Shown: positions 1-44,350 of the stretch, piece by piece
Layout of the letters: every line of letters begins with the position of its first letter
Position numbering within the stretch: position 1 is the first letter of the stretch
Source: Acanthosepion pharaonis
Lineage: Eukaryota; Mollusca; Cephalopoda; Sepiida; Sepiidae
Reading direction: 5' to 3'
Assembly: GCA_903632075.3 (NCBI GenBank)
Contig: CAHIKZ030000247.1
Location: 2,708,818 to 2,772,817 of the forward strand
Length of the DNA: 64,000 nt
Translations under genes and position numbers: made by a program
Notes under the pieces: model-generated
What the model saw: only the letters and a program-made list of their open reading frames with translations
What the model was told of the DNA's origin: nothing
The model's database searches: none

Positions 1-60
1 ATAGTCAAGAAGAAAAAAAAAGAAAAAAGGGTGGTTTGAACAGAAGGCCATGAGTAGAAT

Positions 61-345
61 TTCAAAGGGATGCTGCATTTTAAGCCTGTCCCAGATAGTC
101 ATGCAGACCTTTATGCTCAATAACAGCATCAAGTATATGATGCCTTGAAACCTTGTTACCTAGCATTGGTCATTTGAAGACATTCCTACAGCATGACAAT
201 GCCCTAGCACCATCAGATTATCACCTTTGCCAAATTGCAATTCATTTCCTGTGCAAATGGATGTTTAACAATATGGATGAGGTTGAAAACTAGTGCAGGA
301 AGTTTTTGGCTTCTAACTCGGTCAAATGATATAAACAGGAATTGA
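61..345 (+). pseudogene. Decayed mariner (DD34D) transposase fragment
   Basis: Read on the plus strand with frame changes, this stretch resembles the C-terminal half of a mariner transposase. A DLYAQ-like segment followed by a DALK-like segment corresponds to the region before the second catalytic Asp. Further on, APSDYHL, at about 210-228, matches the family's third catalytic motif (SDYHLF). It is followed by a WMFNNMDEVE-like segment and then a KFLAS-like segment, in the usual family order. Stops and indels show it is dead. I see no terminal inverted repeats. The remaining sequence to about 1260 is AT-rich and unremarkable. The family assignment rests on motif order judged by eye. Confidence 0.55.
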
Positions 346-1269
346 GCTTCTGGTCAAACACTGACAAGACAATAGAATAGGATGGTATATATATTTTGAT
401 GAATATGCACATATTTTTTAGCTATTAAAGCTTGAAATATGAAAATTTTTGTGCATGCAAAACTGTTCAAATGACATGTTGCTTTTAGCTAATCTATTGC
501 CCAAGGATGTTTTGTTTAACTGAATATGTAATTTTTTCTTTTTAATATAGCAATGAGAAGCAAAGTCAGTACTTTGTGGTTGTGGTCATAATTTTTACTG
601 AGAGTAGTTTTCTTTTTTTATTGATAACATTTCCATTATTTTAAACTGTTTTGTGAATGTCGATGAGTCCATGTATTATTTACAAGAATTTTGCAGATAC
701 AGGTTAACAGATACAGTTAAATAGGTTTTAATGGTGCTATGAACTGAGAGAGCAAAGCAAGTCTTCTTAAAAGACATACAGCTACATGCCTCGTATAATT
801 ACTCATGAATGTTTTCATCAGGAACATAGTTCTGTAATGTGCCTGAAATTCAAAAATAATATTGTTGCATATAGTTCGGATCTTATTGTTCAATTGTTAT
901 TAATTATGAGGTTGGCCATTCTAAATTTTTCATAATAGATAATCTTGTTTTGGTTGAGTGGAGTTGTGTATTCCTTAATATTGGTAAGGGCAAATTCAGC
1001 CTGCTCATAAGAAATGCGCATGAAAAAAGAAAAAAGTCATATATATAATTTTAAAAATGAAAGGACTCTAAATGCACTTATTTCAGTTTTAATTCTAAGC
1101 TAATAGATTAAATTTGATATTTCCAATAAGCAAAATACTTTGCTGCATTTCAACTGAATTTAAATTGATTGGAATGATTTCTTTTCAAACTGCTAAATTG
1201 ACCATATTGACAAATATCTTATCCCTAACACCAATTAATACTTGTTAGTTAAATTAGTTAATGTGTTAG

Positions 1270-1400
1270 GCTTGTCTGGTTTGCACACATCAAGAATGCC
1301 ACTCACAACTAAGAAAAACACTGGTGTTATATAGCTCTCCCAGATTCACACCGACTATTGGCTAACACATGCCCAGTATCATTCATATGCAAACAGTTTG
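1270..1400 (-). repeat. LTR-like promoter repeat, copy A
   Basis: This block is a diverged direct repeat of the one at 4520-4677. Read on the minus strand, both carry in order a TTTGCATATGAA octamer-like site, AGCCAATAGTCGGTGTG with a CCAAT box, GAGAGCTATATAAC with a TATA box, and a GTGTTTTTCT stretch. Because the two copies bracket gypsy gag and protease fossils in the same orientation, the simplest reading is that they are LTR (U3/R) remnants of one element. The exact LTR ends and target-site duplications were not found. Confidence 0.5.
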
Positions 1401-1409
1401 CACTACCTA

Positions 1410-2085
1410 CTCTAAGTAAAAGGTCCTCTCTGAACAGCCCATTGCAGGGGCGAGCATTTCCTTCTAGTGCTCCTTCACAAGGGAGGTACTTCATTCTTAG
1501 TATCATTGCTATCCATCTCCAACACGACAGGAAGTGTATCGAAAGTCCAGGAATCTATTTCCAACTCCACTCATGGATGAATCATCAGTGTCGCTTGCAG
1601 GCTGGAGGTGTTTAACATGACTTGGCATGCCATCACTCAGGACAGATTGTGAACTAATAATCCCAGTGACCCCCCGCACTTTCTTTTTCTGATCAAACTC
1701 AATGCTAAAGTCTGGTTCCTCTATGGTGAGAGCAGCACACACGGATGTTTTTTTTGTTGAAAAACTCCACTGTACCCAAAGGAGTGATTCCTACTACTCC
1801 TAGTTCTTTTACTTGCACCACCAGTACATCAATCTTGACAGGGCTTCTATCTTGCAAGTGGAAAGCAATGACTGATCCCACAACAGGCTCTGGTCTCCAA
1901 GTCCATTGTTACATATACAGGCCCTTTTGCCCATGACTGGCACAAGTAATGCCAGGTTGGAGAAGATACTGGCATTGATATATCTCTTCTCACATTTCCT
2001 TGGGCTGTTTTGAGACATATGGCCTACGGTATAGCAATGGTAACAGTGCATGATATTGTGTGTTGTCCTCGGCTCCGACAATCTT
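1410..2085 (-). pseudogene. Gypsy-type retrotransposon zinc knuckle / protease-region fossil
   Basis: The minus-strand reading from 2081 begins with a retroviral-type zinc knuckle: CYHCYTVGHM followed by SQNSP, where the fourth ligand Cys has become Ser. It continues through a broken segment resembling the pepsin-like protease region of gypsy polyproteins. A downstream frame at about 1650-1740 has an EEPDFSIEFD-like block that in this family lies between protease and reverse transcriptase. Several frameshifts and stops separate these pieces. No reverse transcriptase or integrase follows before the LTR-like repeat at 1270-1400, so most of pol is missing. Homology is judged by eye from motif order. 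Confidence 0.5.
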
Positions 2086-2089
2086 TCAC

Positions 2090-3950
2090 CATGTGGTTAA
2101 TACTAGAGATTGGCAGTTTAACTGAAAAACTGACTTTCTGGTTTTATCTTCACACCGTGAAACCGTATTGAAATTTTTTTATGAAACCAAAATCGTTTGG
2201 TTTAGTGCTATCACTACTGAGTGACCATATGCAAAGAAACACTATTGAGAAAGACTTTCAGATGTTAATAAAATTTAATTTTATCAACATTTATAGCATT
2301 GTAAGAGAAAAAGGTTGAACAAAAATGTTAAAAACACTTGACTAGTTTAAGGAAATAAATGTGAAATCTATTTGTTTACAAAAGAAATGAAACAAAAAAA
2401 AAAAAGATATGACATATGACACTTGGAAGCCATAGAATATTTTCAAACAGAAGAAAAAGAAAAAAAAAAAAAAAAAAAAAGGAAAATATAACATGATGCC
2501 TGAAACCTATTTGTTTTTTGTGGCAAGTTAACAAAATAGTGAGTAAAAAAAAAAAAAAAGTTGCCGGTTTCACTTTAATATTAAATTTTATGAAGGTGGA
2601 TTTTTTGTAAGGGTAATTGTTTTCCAGTAAGTCAGTACACCAATCATGAAATAAAGTTGTTGCAAACAAGATTAAAAAAAAAAAAAAAAAAAAAGATTTT
2701 TTTTTATATCTAGGGACTGCACCTAAATTAGATATTAAAGAATAATTAAAATTGTTCTTAATTTCACCTTTAAAAATGCACATACACATAAAATTAGACA
2801 TGTAAAAAAAAAAAAATCCTTGATTTTCCTTGTCTAGGAGAAATTTATTTGCAAAATCCCAATTACTGTATTTTAAAAATATGAGTTTTCATTTTTAGCT
2901 TTTTAAAAGCCACACCATAAACTAATTTCCAGAGAGCTATACCTTTTTTCTGCTTCAAATGTGTTGTTCAAAGACAAATACAGTTATGCGACAATTTCTT
3001 TTGTATTTTACCAATTTGTTAATAAATAAAGTCATGAATTTTCTGTCTACATTACCTTTAAAGCCTAAAAACTGACTTCAGGTGAACATTCCCTACTTCA
3101 TTACCCATCCCAATTCACAGTTTTCAGGTTTTCTCTTCATTGGTCATTATGCATGTCTATAAATTTTTGTTACCCTTGCTTAAAGCCAAATACTGATTCC
3201 TTACACACCAGTTAACAGACTTCCACAATGACATGTTTCAAAAAACACCTGAAAGTTGAAAAGCATATGGCATGTTTATTTTACGCGGCAAGACAAAATT
3301 TCTTGCAGATACAACATACAATGTTTCAACCTCATACAAGCAGATTTACATCACTATAGGCAAGCATTTTTGTCACTAATAATGTTCCCGCTATAAATGA
3401 ATTTTTGAACCAAGGAAGAAATGAACACCTTCCTGATTGTAGTTTAAGGTGTCTTCTAATTAAGTGCACAATTTCAAGAATAATGATAAAGATTGGTTAA
3501 TTTGATTTGTTAAACAAAGTAAAGTGTAAAATTTAAAGAAAAAAAAAAAAAAAAAAAAGTCACATTTTTGGCCGTTTGAAACAAAATACCGTTTTATCTT
3601 GTAGGAAAATAATTTCATGAATAAAAGTACATACAAATTACCCATTTAGAAAGACTATTTTTTTTCTTTTGAGTCATATGAATATTTTCAAGATTGGACC
3701 AAAAATACATGAGAAATTGAGTTAAATAGACTAAGTTGCAAATTTACCAATTTCAAACAAAATCAGATATCAACTGGAAATGCTATCATTACACAAGAAA
3801 ATGAATGGCTCTTAGAAAGCAAAAATACTAAATTAAAAACTGAATCAAAAGCCAGAGTTTCAAGAGAGAGAGAGGCGAAAAAAAAAAGGGGGGAAGCTGA
3901 TACTAAAACAAATTGTCAAACCAACCAACTCTACTTAATACCATTGCACC
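2090..3950. other. AT-rich DNA interrupting the gypsy element
   Basis: About 1.9 kb separates the gag fossil from the zinc-knuckle fossil, although in an intact element they are close together. It holds poly-A/T runs near 2394, 2460, 2546, 2674 and 3538 and no recognisable protein. It may be a later insertion or expansion. Confidence 0.4.
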
Positions 3951-3959
3951 TAAAATACT

Positions 3960-4500
3960 TTCCGACATGAATTTCGTACTTTGAATTGGCTGGGCTGCCA
4001 CCGCCACCAATGACTTCCGCCGTCTCCCTTGTCCCTCATAATTGCCCAAGCTCAGGCAAGCAGCTGGCCAATAGACAGCGCATCCATCCTAGACAATGCA
4101 CGAAGAGTGCTTTACATTGCCTGGCAACCCGTGCACAAACCAGCATACAGTCATTCATCCCACTCAGCAAGAATATGAGTTTTTTTCAATTCAGGCAGGT
4201 ATACATTCACTGATTCACCATACTGCAGGTGCTGCTCTGCTTGTACAACATAAATGAATCTGTAGCAAAGGCTGTAAATAAGGCAGTTTTTATCTAGTCA
4301 ATGTCAGATTTTGTTTTGTCATCCAGTTGTTGGTAAACTGCAAATGCTCTGCATGTCAGTCTCAAAGGGATCATGTGCTCCAAAGACTTCACTCCACATA
4401 GCTTCTCTATCTGTTCAACCACTGGAAGACTGGATACTGCTTTGTCAAACTCTGGAATTTACTTTAAAATCAAATTTGGGGTTAGCCCTCATTTGTCAAT
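3960..4500 (-). pseudogene. Gypsy-type retrotransposon gag (capsid) fossil
   Basis: On the minus strand, starting near 4450, the reading shows LTCRAFAVYQQLDDKTK, then an FATDSFMLYKQ-like block, then further downstream a GMDRR-type region ending in MRCLLASCL. That order matches the capsid domain of mollusc/vertebrate gypsy-type gag (AVYQ, AFATDSF, then a conserved 'MDAL...QLLA' stretch). Stops and frameshifts mean it is not functional. It lies directly downstream, in minus-strand sense, of LTR-like repeat B and shares its orientation with the zinc-knuckle fossil at 1410-2085, so the two are probably one element. Confidence 0.55.
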
Positions 4501-4519
4501 CACTGAAATAGCTTGTGTT

Positions 4520-4677
4520 TGTCTTGTTTGGTTTTCGCACGTCCATGCATTGGGAGCGCCTTTCTCAACTGAGAAAAACACTAGGGTTATATAGCTCTCA
4601 CAGTCCCAGAGCCACACCGACTATTGGCTAATTCCTGTCCAGTATCGTTCATATGCAAATGGTCCACACAAAACCAA
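4520..4677 (-). repeat. LTR-like promoter repeat, copy B
   Basis: This is the partner of 1270-1400. On the minus strand it has a perfect ATTTGCAT octamer, a CCAAT box in AGCCAATAGTC, and the TATA box CTATATAAC about 75 bp downstream of the octamer. It would lie at the 5' end of the gag fossil, as expected for the 5' LTR. Confidence 0.5.
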
Positions 4678-4699
4678 CTGAATCTTTTATCAGGCTGGC

Positions 4700-7600
4700 C
4701 CAATTCTCTGTTACAGTTGAGATACACAAAGTAGGCAAGATCAACCCCTCCCTGCTAAATTGTCATAGTGAAAGAAGATCTATCATGGAGCAACTTTAGC
4801 TGTTAGTTCCAGGAATTCATTCAATTCAACCAAAGTTTAAAAGCAGCTAAGAGGTAAAACATTGAGCACGCCTCAAAATATGACATTTTCCCCCAAAATT
4901 AAGTACAGGGTAACCTTTCAAGTTATATGCAAACTAAATATTATTAAACGAACATACCATTTTTGCATACAGAAAAACATTCCTGCAATAAAACTAGAAA
5001 AAAGCTCAAGAGCTCTGCTTATTGCTATTTGTTACATTAATGAGAATAATACAAAGAAAAATGCCTATTCAAATTGCAACATGTATCCTATTAAATAGCC
5101 AACTTTGATTTTAAAATTCATGAATTACGTCCCTTTAACAACCAAAGCAACTAGGTTTTCTAAGTCATTGTCAGTATGCATTAGCTTTCATATGAATAAG
5201 AAGAGTTTATATTAAAAGAGTTTTTTTGTTGTTGCTTAGTTTCACCGACAATAAGAAATGTCACGCCCTGAATTGAATAGAATTCTATATTCCAAGTATA
5301 AAGTTTGAAATTGGATCCTCCACCCACCATCAAATGAAAAATCAACAGCCAACAACACATATCTTAATGAATGTGTAAGAATAAGATTTAAGACTTCTTT
5401 ATAAAAGACAAAAAAAACTAGTCGTTATGTTTCAAAAGAAATTGGTCTAACTGCAAATGATAAATCCTCAAGAAAGATTGATAGATCTGTTTTGGAAAAT
5501 AAGTCATCCCACATAATGTTTTTAATTCATAACTAAAAGCAAAATTACAGAAAAAAAAAAAATGCAACAATTTTCGAGGAAAAAATAAAACACTAAGTAA
5601 CGGTTTCAGAATTCGTTTTTAAAATGACATGTCACAGCAGTGTAACTATTTTAAAAAAATCTTAAAAACCGAATGGAAAATGATAGTCTCTTAAATTTGG
5701 TAGTTTTATTAGGAACGAAGGGCTACAAAGTATCGCTATCTCTATTCTCTAGTGTTGAAAGTGTGTTGTATTAGCGAATTAAGCCAGCTGGAAGAATTTC
5801 GATGGTGTCGTGCAAACTTTTTTTTTTTCTTAAAGGAGAGCACTGAAGCCATTCCTTGAACTGGATTTTAAATTCTCTACTCGGAAGGTGCGGGGTGGTC
5901 ATTATCACAGCTAAAAAGGAAACTTTATTTAGCGAGATTCCATTCTCCAAAACTGGGGTTGGGTAGATGAAGCGAGTAATAGTAAGTCTGGGAACTGTAT
6001 AGAACTTTTTTTTTTTTTTACGTATTAAGTCCAAGTCGTGAGAATGAGAATACCTATTTCAGAGAAGAAATTGTCAACTGTTCAGTAACGTGTAATAAAC
6101 TTAATTTGTATTCATTTAAATTTTGTTTTACCTCAAATATAGGTGGCCTAAAAGGTTTAAAAATTTATTTCGATACGAATTTGACAACGCTACTCGTCAG
6201 ACAAGATTTTACTCATGAGGGAAGGAAGCATTAGATCACGTGACTATCTTATTGTAATCAGTACTGATGACACAAAAAACTAACTTTAGTCAGGCGGTTT
6301 ACTATTGAAGTGAAACTTTTAAGCGAACAATACGATGATAAAGATATGTTATCATAGAAACAAATTACTTATACTGGAAATAGTTGAGGAAAAATATTTT
6401 CTAACTAACACCTTCATTCATTTTCTTCGTCCGTAGTTCAACAGTGAACAAGACTTATTGCCTATTTAAGAACCTGTAGGCTGTAGAGACCGCTGCTGTG
6501 TCCCTCCCATACAGAAAATAAAGGAAAACGTCGATTTGGGAACAATAAAAATGAAACATTTAAATTTGGAACAATTCTGAAAATATTAAAAGCAAACAAA
6601 ATATATTCCTGAATGCATTAAAGTTTAATGGCTAATCTCACCATTAAAAATTCATCAAAATGTAAGCATGTAAAAAACTACGATGAGAAAAGGACGAAAG
6701 AAAAAAATCGAAACGCTCTAAGCCCTTGAAATAAAGAATGATGATGCATTTAATTTTTAAGGTATAAATATGACTACAAATACGAGAGTGAAAATTGTAT
6801 GGCAAAAAGAAATCCTGGTTTAAAAAAAAAAAAAAAAATTACGGCGCAACTGACCATCCATAGCTGGAAAAAATAAGTGTAAGACATGAAAATGGGTCAA
6901 TTTCGGATTTTCCTAGTCTGGGGACCACTTTACAGTTACGAGGTTAAGTTTTTTTTTTTTTTTTCATTTTTTAAACTTTAATAAAATGATGAGTGCAAGA
7001 TTTAACTCTTAAGTCGAAAATAAAGTTTAAATAATAAAAATGATTTATAGTTTGTCATGTGATTAAAAAAAAAAAAAAAGACTATCTAAATTTGAACTCA
7101 ACATGCTTAATATTGTAAATAAATTGCTTAGTTTAAAAAAATTAAGACTAGAAAGGATTAGACGATCAACTATGGTGCAATATGTTAGCTGAAAAAGGCC
7201 TAATGACGAAATTTGAGAAAGGCTTTTTTCCAATTCAGTAAGACATGGTTAAAAAAACTAAACAGATTTAGATTAAATAAAACGAATATTTAAATTGCAT
7301 AATGATTTTTATCAGAAAAACCCATAAATATAAAATGAAAGGTATTTTTAAATCGTAGACTTATTTAAAAAAATGGATCGATACACATTTAAAAACCAAG
7401 TTTCTAAGAGGTTTTATAATATAATCAACAATGTAAAGTGGACATCTAAAATTCCATTCAATTAAGTTCTTTTTTATTTCTCTCTCTACATGTGTGTATG
7501 TGTGTGTGTGTGCATGTATGTAGATGCATATATAGACGTAAAATGGTCAGAAAGTGAGGCATCTGTTCAGTAAATTTTATAATTAGAAACAAGTCCCTCA

Positions 7601-7813
7601 ATTTATGTACACGTCATAAATCGTGGACGGCATGTTGTTCGGCTTTTTAGACAAATAGAACACTAAATTTTAAGATAGACGATTTTTTTTATTTAAATAC
7701 CAATCGCTGCTATTTTTTATGCTCTTAGGATATTTGAAGAAAGTAAAATTGGATAATCATGAGTGACTGATGCTTAAATAAGTGATATTTCCCGGTATTT
7801 TATTAAAACTTAC
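4700..7813 (-). other. GSPT1 intron 1 (partial), AT-rich
   Basis: The stretch leftwards from the exon 1 donor at 7813 must be intron of the GSPT1 gene. I see no further GSPT1 exon, and no G-domain motifs such as GHVDAGKST, anywhere from 1 to 7813 on the minus strand. It contains poly-A/T runs (5819, 6006, 6823, 6948, 7067), a short (TG)n at about 7490-7510, and nothing else I can name. The intron probably continues beyond the window and contains the gypsy and mariner fossils. Confidence 0.6.
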
Positions 7814-8006
7814 CTTCTGGACTTTCTTCAGAGTCTTTCATAAATGATGGTACGAATGCCGGAGCGTGTACATTCTGGCCAGGAACGAACACTTCGGCAT
7901 TTACGTTCAAGTTGGATAGAGTGGAATTAATCTGCTCCACATCTGAGTTATTCAATTCTTGCTCCCAAGAGTCTGGAGCATTGTTATCATTATCTTCTGA
8001 GGCCAT
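7814..8006 (-). CDS. GSPT1: Eukaryotic peptide chain release factor GTP-binding subunit eRF3 (GSPT1), first coding exon
   Basis: eRF3 is the GTPase that acts with eRF1 to terminate translation and binds poly(A)-binding protein. The exon starts at ATG 8006 on the minus strand and gives 64 codons plus one base. It begins MASEDNDNNAPDSWEQ, where APD-WEQ matches the start of animal GSPT1. It then has the two overlapping PAM2 motifs of this family, LNVNAEVFVPG and HAPAFVPSFM at about residues 33-55, which bind the MLLE domain of PABP. A clean donor, AAG|GTAAGT, ends the exon at 7814, so the open frame that runs on to 7803 is intronic at its end. The GTPase and C-terminal domains are outside the window. 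The ATG is 371 bp from the LUC7L3 ATG, in the opposite direction. Confidence 0.9.
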
Positions 8007-8377
8007 TTAGGCTTCCCTTTCCTAGCTTTTTTTTCCCCTAGAGTGACAAGCGTATCCCTCTCTCTCTCTCTCTATCCGTACTTCTACTTCGATAATCTTA
8101 GCACGGACACCGCGTGTGGATCTCTTCCTGACGTCACAATCCGAATAGTTACGGAAATCACCGAATAATAGTTCGGGTCTTTGCGTAACTTTCGAAATAA
8201 TGGTAATGCTTTCTGATTCTTAAAACTTAATTTAAATCGGAGTATTTAAAAACATTTAAGAATTTTTGGAATATCTTTTAATAACTCTCTCTATTTATTA
8301 GAAATAAAAAGTTAAAAAAAAATTGAAGCAGTTTCGAATAAGCTGCTGTCATCCCGTCCTAACGAGTCTTCTTCAAG
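8007..8377. promoter_or_regulatory. Head-to-head promoter region of GSPT1 and LUC7L3
   Basis: Only 371 bp separates the two divergent start codons, so both core promoters and both 5' UTRs must fit here or in unseen upstream exons. No convincing TATA box is seen in the right position for either gene. A (TC)n run lies at about 8058-8073. A consensus CRE is at 8129-8136, with an ETS-like CTTCC just beside it. CpG dinucleotides are commoner here than in the surrounding AT-rich DNA, as in housekeeping promoters. Confidence 0.75.
8129..8136. promoter_or_regulatory. CRE (CREB/ATF site), TGACGTCA
   Basis: This is a perfect palindromic TGACGTCA within TCTTCCTGACGTCACAATCC. It lies 123 bp upstream of the GSPT1 ATG and 241 bp upstream of the LUC7L3 ATG. 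The adjacent CTTCC could be half of an ETS/CRE composite, as is common in housekeeping promoters. Function is inferred. Confidence 0.6.
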
Positions 8378-42028
<33,651 letters not shown>

Positions 42029-43448
42029 ATGCTTGATCTAGCCTGCTTCTGACCCGTCTTTTACAGGTAAGTGACTGTCTGACTGTGCCCCTGCTCTTGC
42101 TTTCAGCTCCACTTTTATCAGAGGTAAGTGGTGACCTCTACTGGCATGCATCCGTCCGTCCGTCAGTCCATTTGTTCGTCCATCAAGGTTGAGCAAGAGA
42201 CACACATGCACACACCACATGAATGTGAATTGAGTTATTCGTTCGATGACACCAGTCGAGTGAATGTTTTGGTTTGTTAATGTGCAACAAACCTGAGCAA
42301 TTTTGCTTTAGACATCTCTATTTTCCTATTGTATTGCTAACCTGATATGAGTCCTTGTTGCACTGTTGATGACTCGGTATCATGATTTGAAGAAGAAAAA
42401 AAACAAATTATGCTAGTTTTCTTTTTTTTTTTTTTTTTTTTTTTTTTGTGTGTGTTGAAAAAATTTTTCTTTCTCAATTTCAGTATACAAATATTGAACT
42501 GCATACCTGATAGGGAATGAAGACAATATGAAAGTTTTAAAAATGTTGCTGCTTGTATGTTGTCAATGATTTTTTATTTTATATTTTTTTTGATTTTCAA
42601 TTTTTTTTTTTTTTTTTTTTTTTTTAAATGTATGTGTGTGATATTTTTTGTTTTTTTTTTTTCCACACTAATGGAAAAATCTCAATCAGTATTATTGTTA
42701 TATTTTAACGAACTATAGAAAGACTATATTGATGCCTTTCACACTAGAAAATTACTCGAAATACATTTGTTGTCAGGATTCCTCTTTTGGGCTTTTAGAA
42801 CATCACTAACAATGATTCTTGTAGTTGTTGCAGAAGAAAAATAACTACAATTGCTTATGACATGACAATTTCACTTTGATTAAATTATTAGCTACTTCCT
42901 TTTATAATTATCCCTTAAAATAAATTTCACTTAAGCAATTTCCTGGAAATAATAGTGTTATTCTTTAAAAATTTAATGGTCAACCATAAAGTAAAAAAAT
43001 GTATGTATAACGTGAAATCCTGTGATAACACATTATTATTGCATATGTGCAGTTTGAGAAATCTACTGGCGTGACTGTTTTGCAAGTTTTATTTTTTAAA
43101 TTTAATAAACCTTTTCAATTATCACAGCTTTCCCTGGCTTGGCAGACTGGTCTACACAAGTCATAACACTTCCTCCTTCTCAAAGGTAACACTTATTAAT
43201 AAGAACTAAGCTGTGACCATTGTATGCAGTAACATAACTACTTTTGCAATAGTCCTGTTAATTTTTATTCTCCAACCCCTACTCCTTTTTTTAACTTTTT
43301 CTTTTTTTTTTTTTTCTTTTTTTTCCTTAATCTTGGGCTGTGCAAAGGAATTTTAGTGTAACTTTCTGTCTTTAAAATTCTACTGAATGGAATTAGTGGT
43401 TTAACCGTTTTCTACAGGGAATAATGCTTGACTTATTTTGAAATATAT

Positions 43449-43494
<46 letters not shown>

Positions 43495-44230
43495 GATCCA
43501 GAAATTTTCTTTATAACTACTTTCAAAATATTTTTTTATTTTTATTTCCCATATATTCTTCAGATATTGTTCTTTTTATCTGTCTGGGATGAGTAAAAAA
43601 TAATTATTTTAAAATATAGTGCTTTATTCTGGGTACAAGGAAAGATTCTAGTTTGTATTTTAAAAATGTGTAATACATTGATTTATTTTTAAAAAAAAAA
43701 CAAAAACACTTTTGCTATGAAGTTTTATTTTGCTTTTCTCAAACATCTCAGAATTTGTAGCTTATAATTTCTTCAATTAGTTAAATTGTTGGAGGTATAC
43801 TCCCCAACCTTTGTAATCACCCCCCCCCCCCCGCCCTTTTTTTTTTTTTTTTTTTTCATCGTCCTGCACAGCTCTCCTCCCATCCTCATTCCCATGGATT
43901 TATTCTAAGCACATGCCTATATAGTTTGACCAGTTTCTTTTCTGATACAGACAGATTTCTATGTATGCAGTTCTATCAGTCTTTGTCAGCACCATGTTTG
44001 AATGGCTCAGTCGCCAATGTTGAGATCGTTGCTATGACTACCAGTCTGTTACATGAGACCACGGTGCCTCACCCCTTCCTCGACACAAGTGATGCTCACC
44101 TCTGTAAACAGGTATTTCTTTGGTCTTAGACAATTGATATGTAAAGCGGCTTCATTTACACTATCTTCCCTGCTGAATTCTGTTTTGTGCAGATTTTGTT
44201 AATCTATAATAAAGAAAAATAAACATTGAT
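42029..44230 (+). other. LUC7L3: LUC7L3 3' UTR region with further splice-like sites and poly(A) signals
   Basis: After the stop come two perfect donors, CAG|GTAAGT at 42067 and GAG|GTAAGT at 42124, with an acceptor TTGCTTTCAG ending at 42106 between them, defining a possible 17-nt exon (42107-42123). Downstream, TTTTCTGATACAG ends at 43950 and begins a non-AT-rich block, 43951-44111. AATAAA signals lie at 43104-43109 and 44208-44213. The real 3' end cannot be fixed from sequence alone. Confidence 0.5.
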
Positions 44231-44312
44231 TCACTTGGAAGAAATTTTAATGAATTTCCTTGTTATGTAGTGATGCATGACTGGGAATGCATTGGACATT
44301 GTAATTGAGACT

Positions 44313-44350
<38 letters not shown>

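Noticed and set aside
1270..4677. Octamer-CCAAT-TATA repeats as histone H2A/H2B promoters (a MHGRAKTK-like start follows copy B)
   Set aside because: No histone fold sequence follows either copy, and gypsy gag lies downstream in the same orientation, so LTRs explain the pair better.
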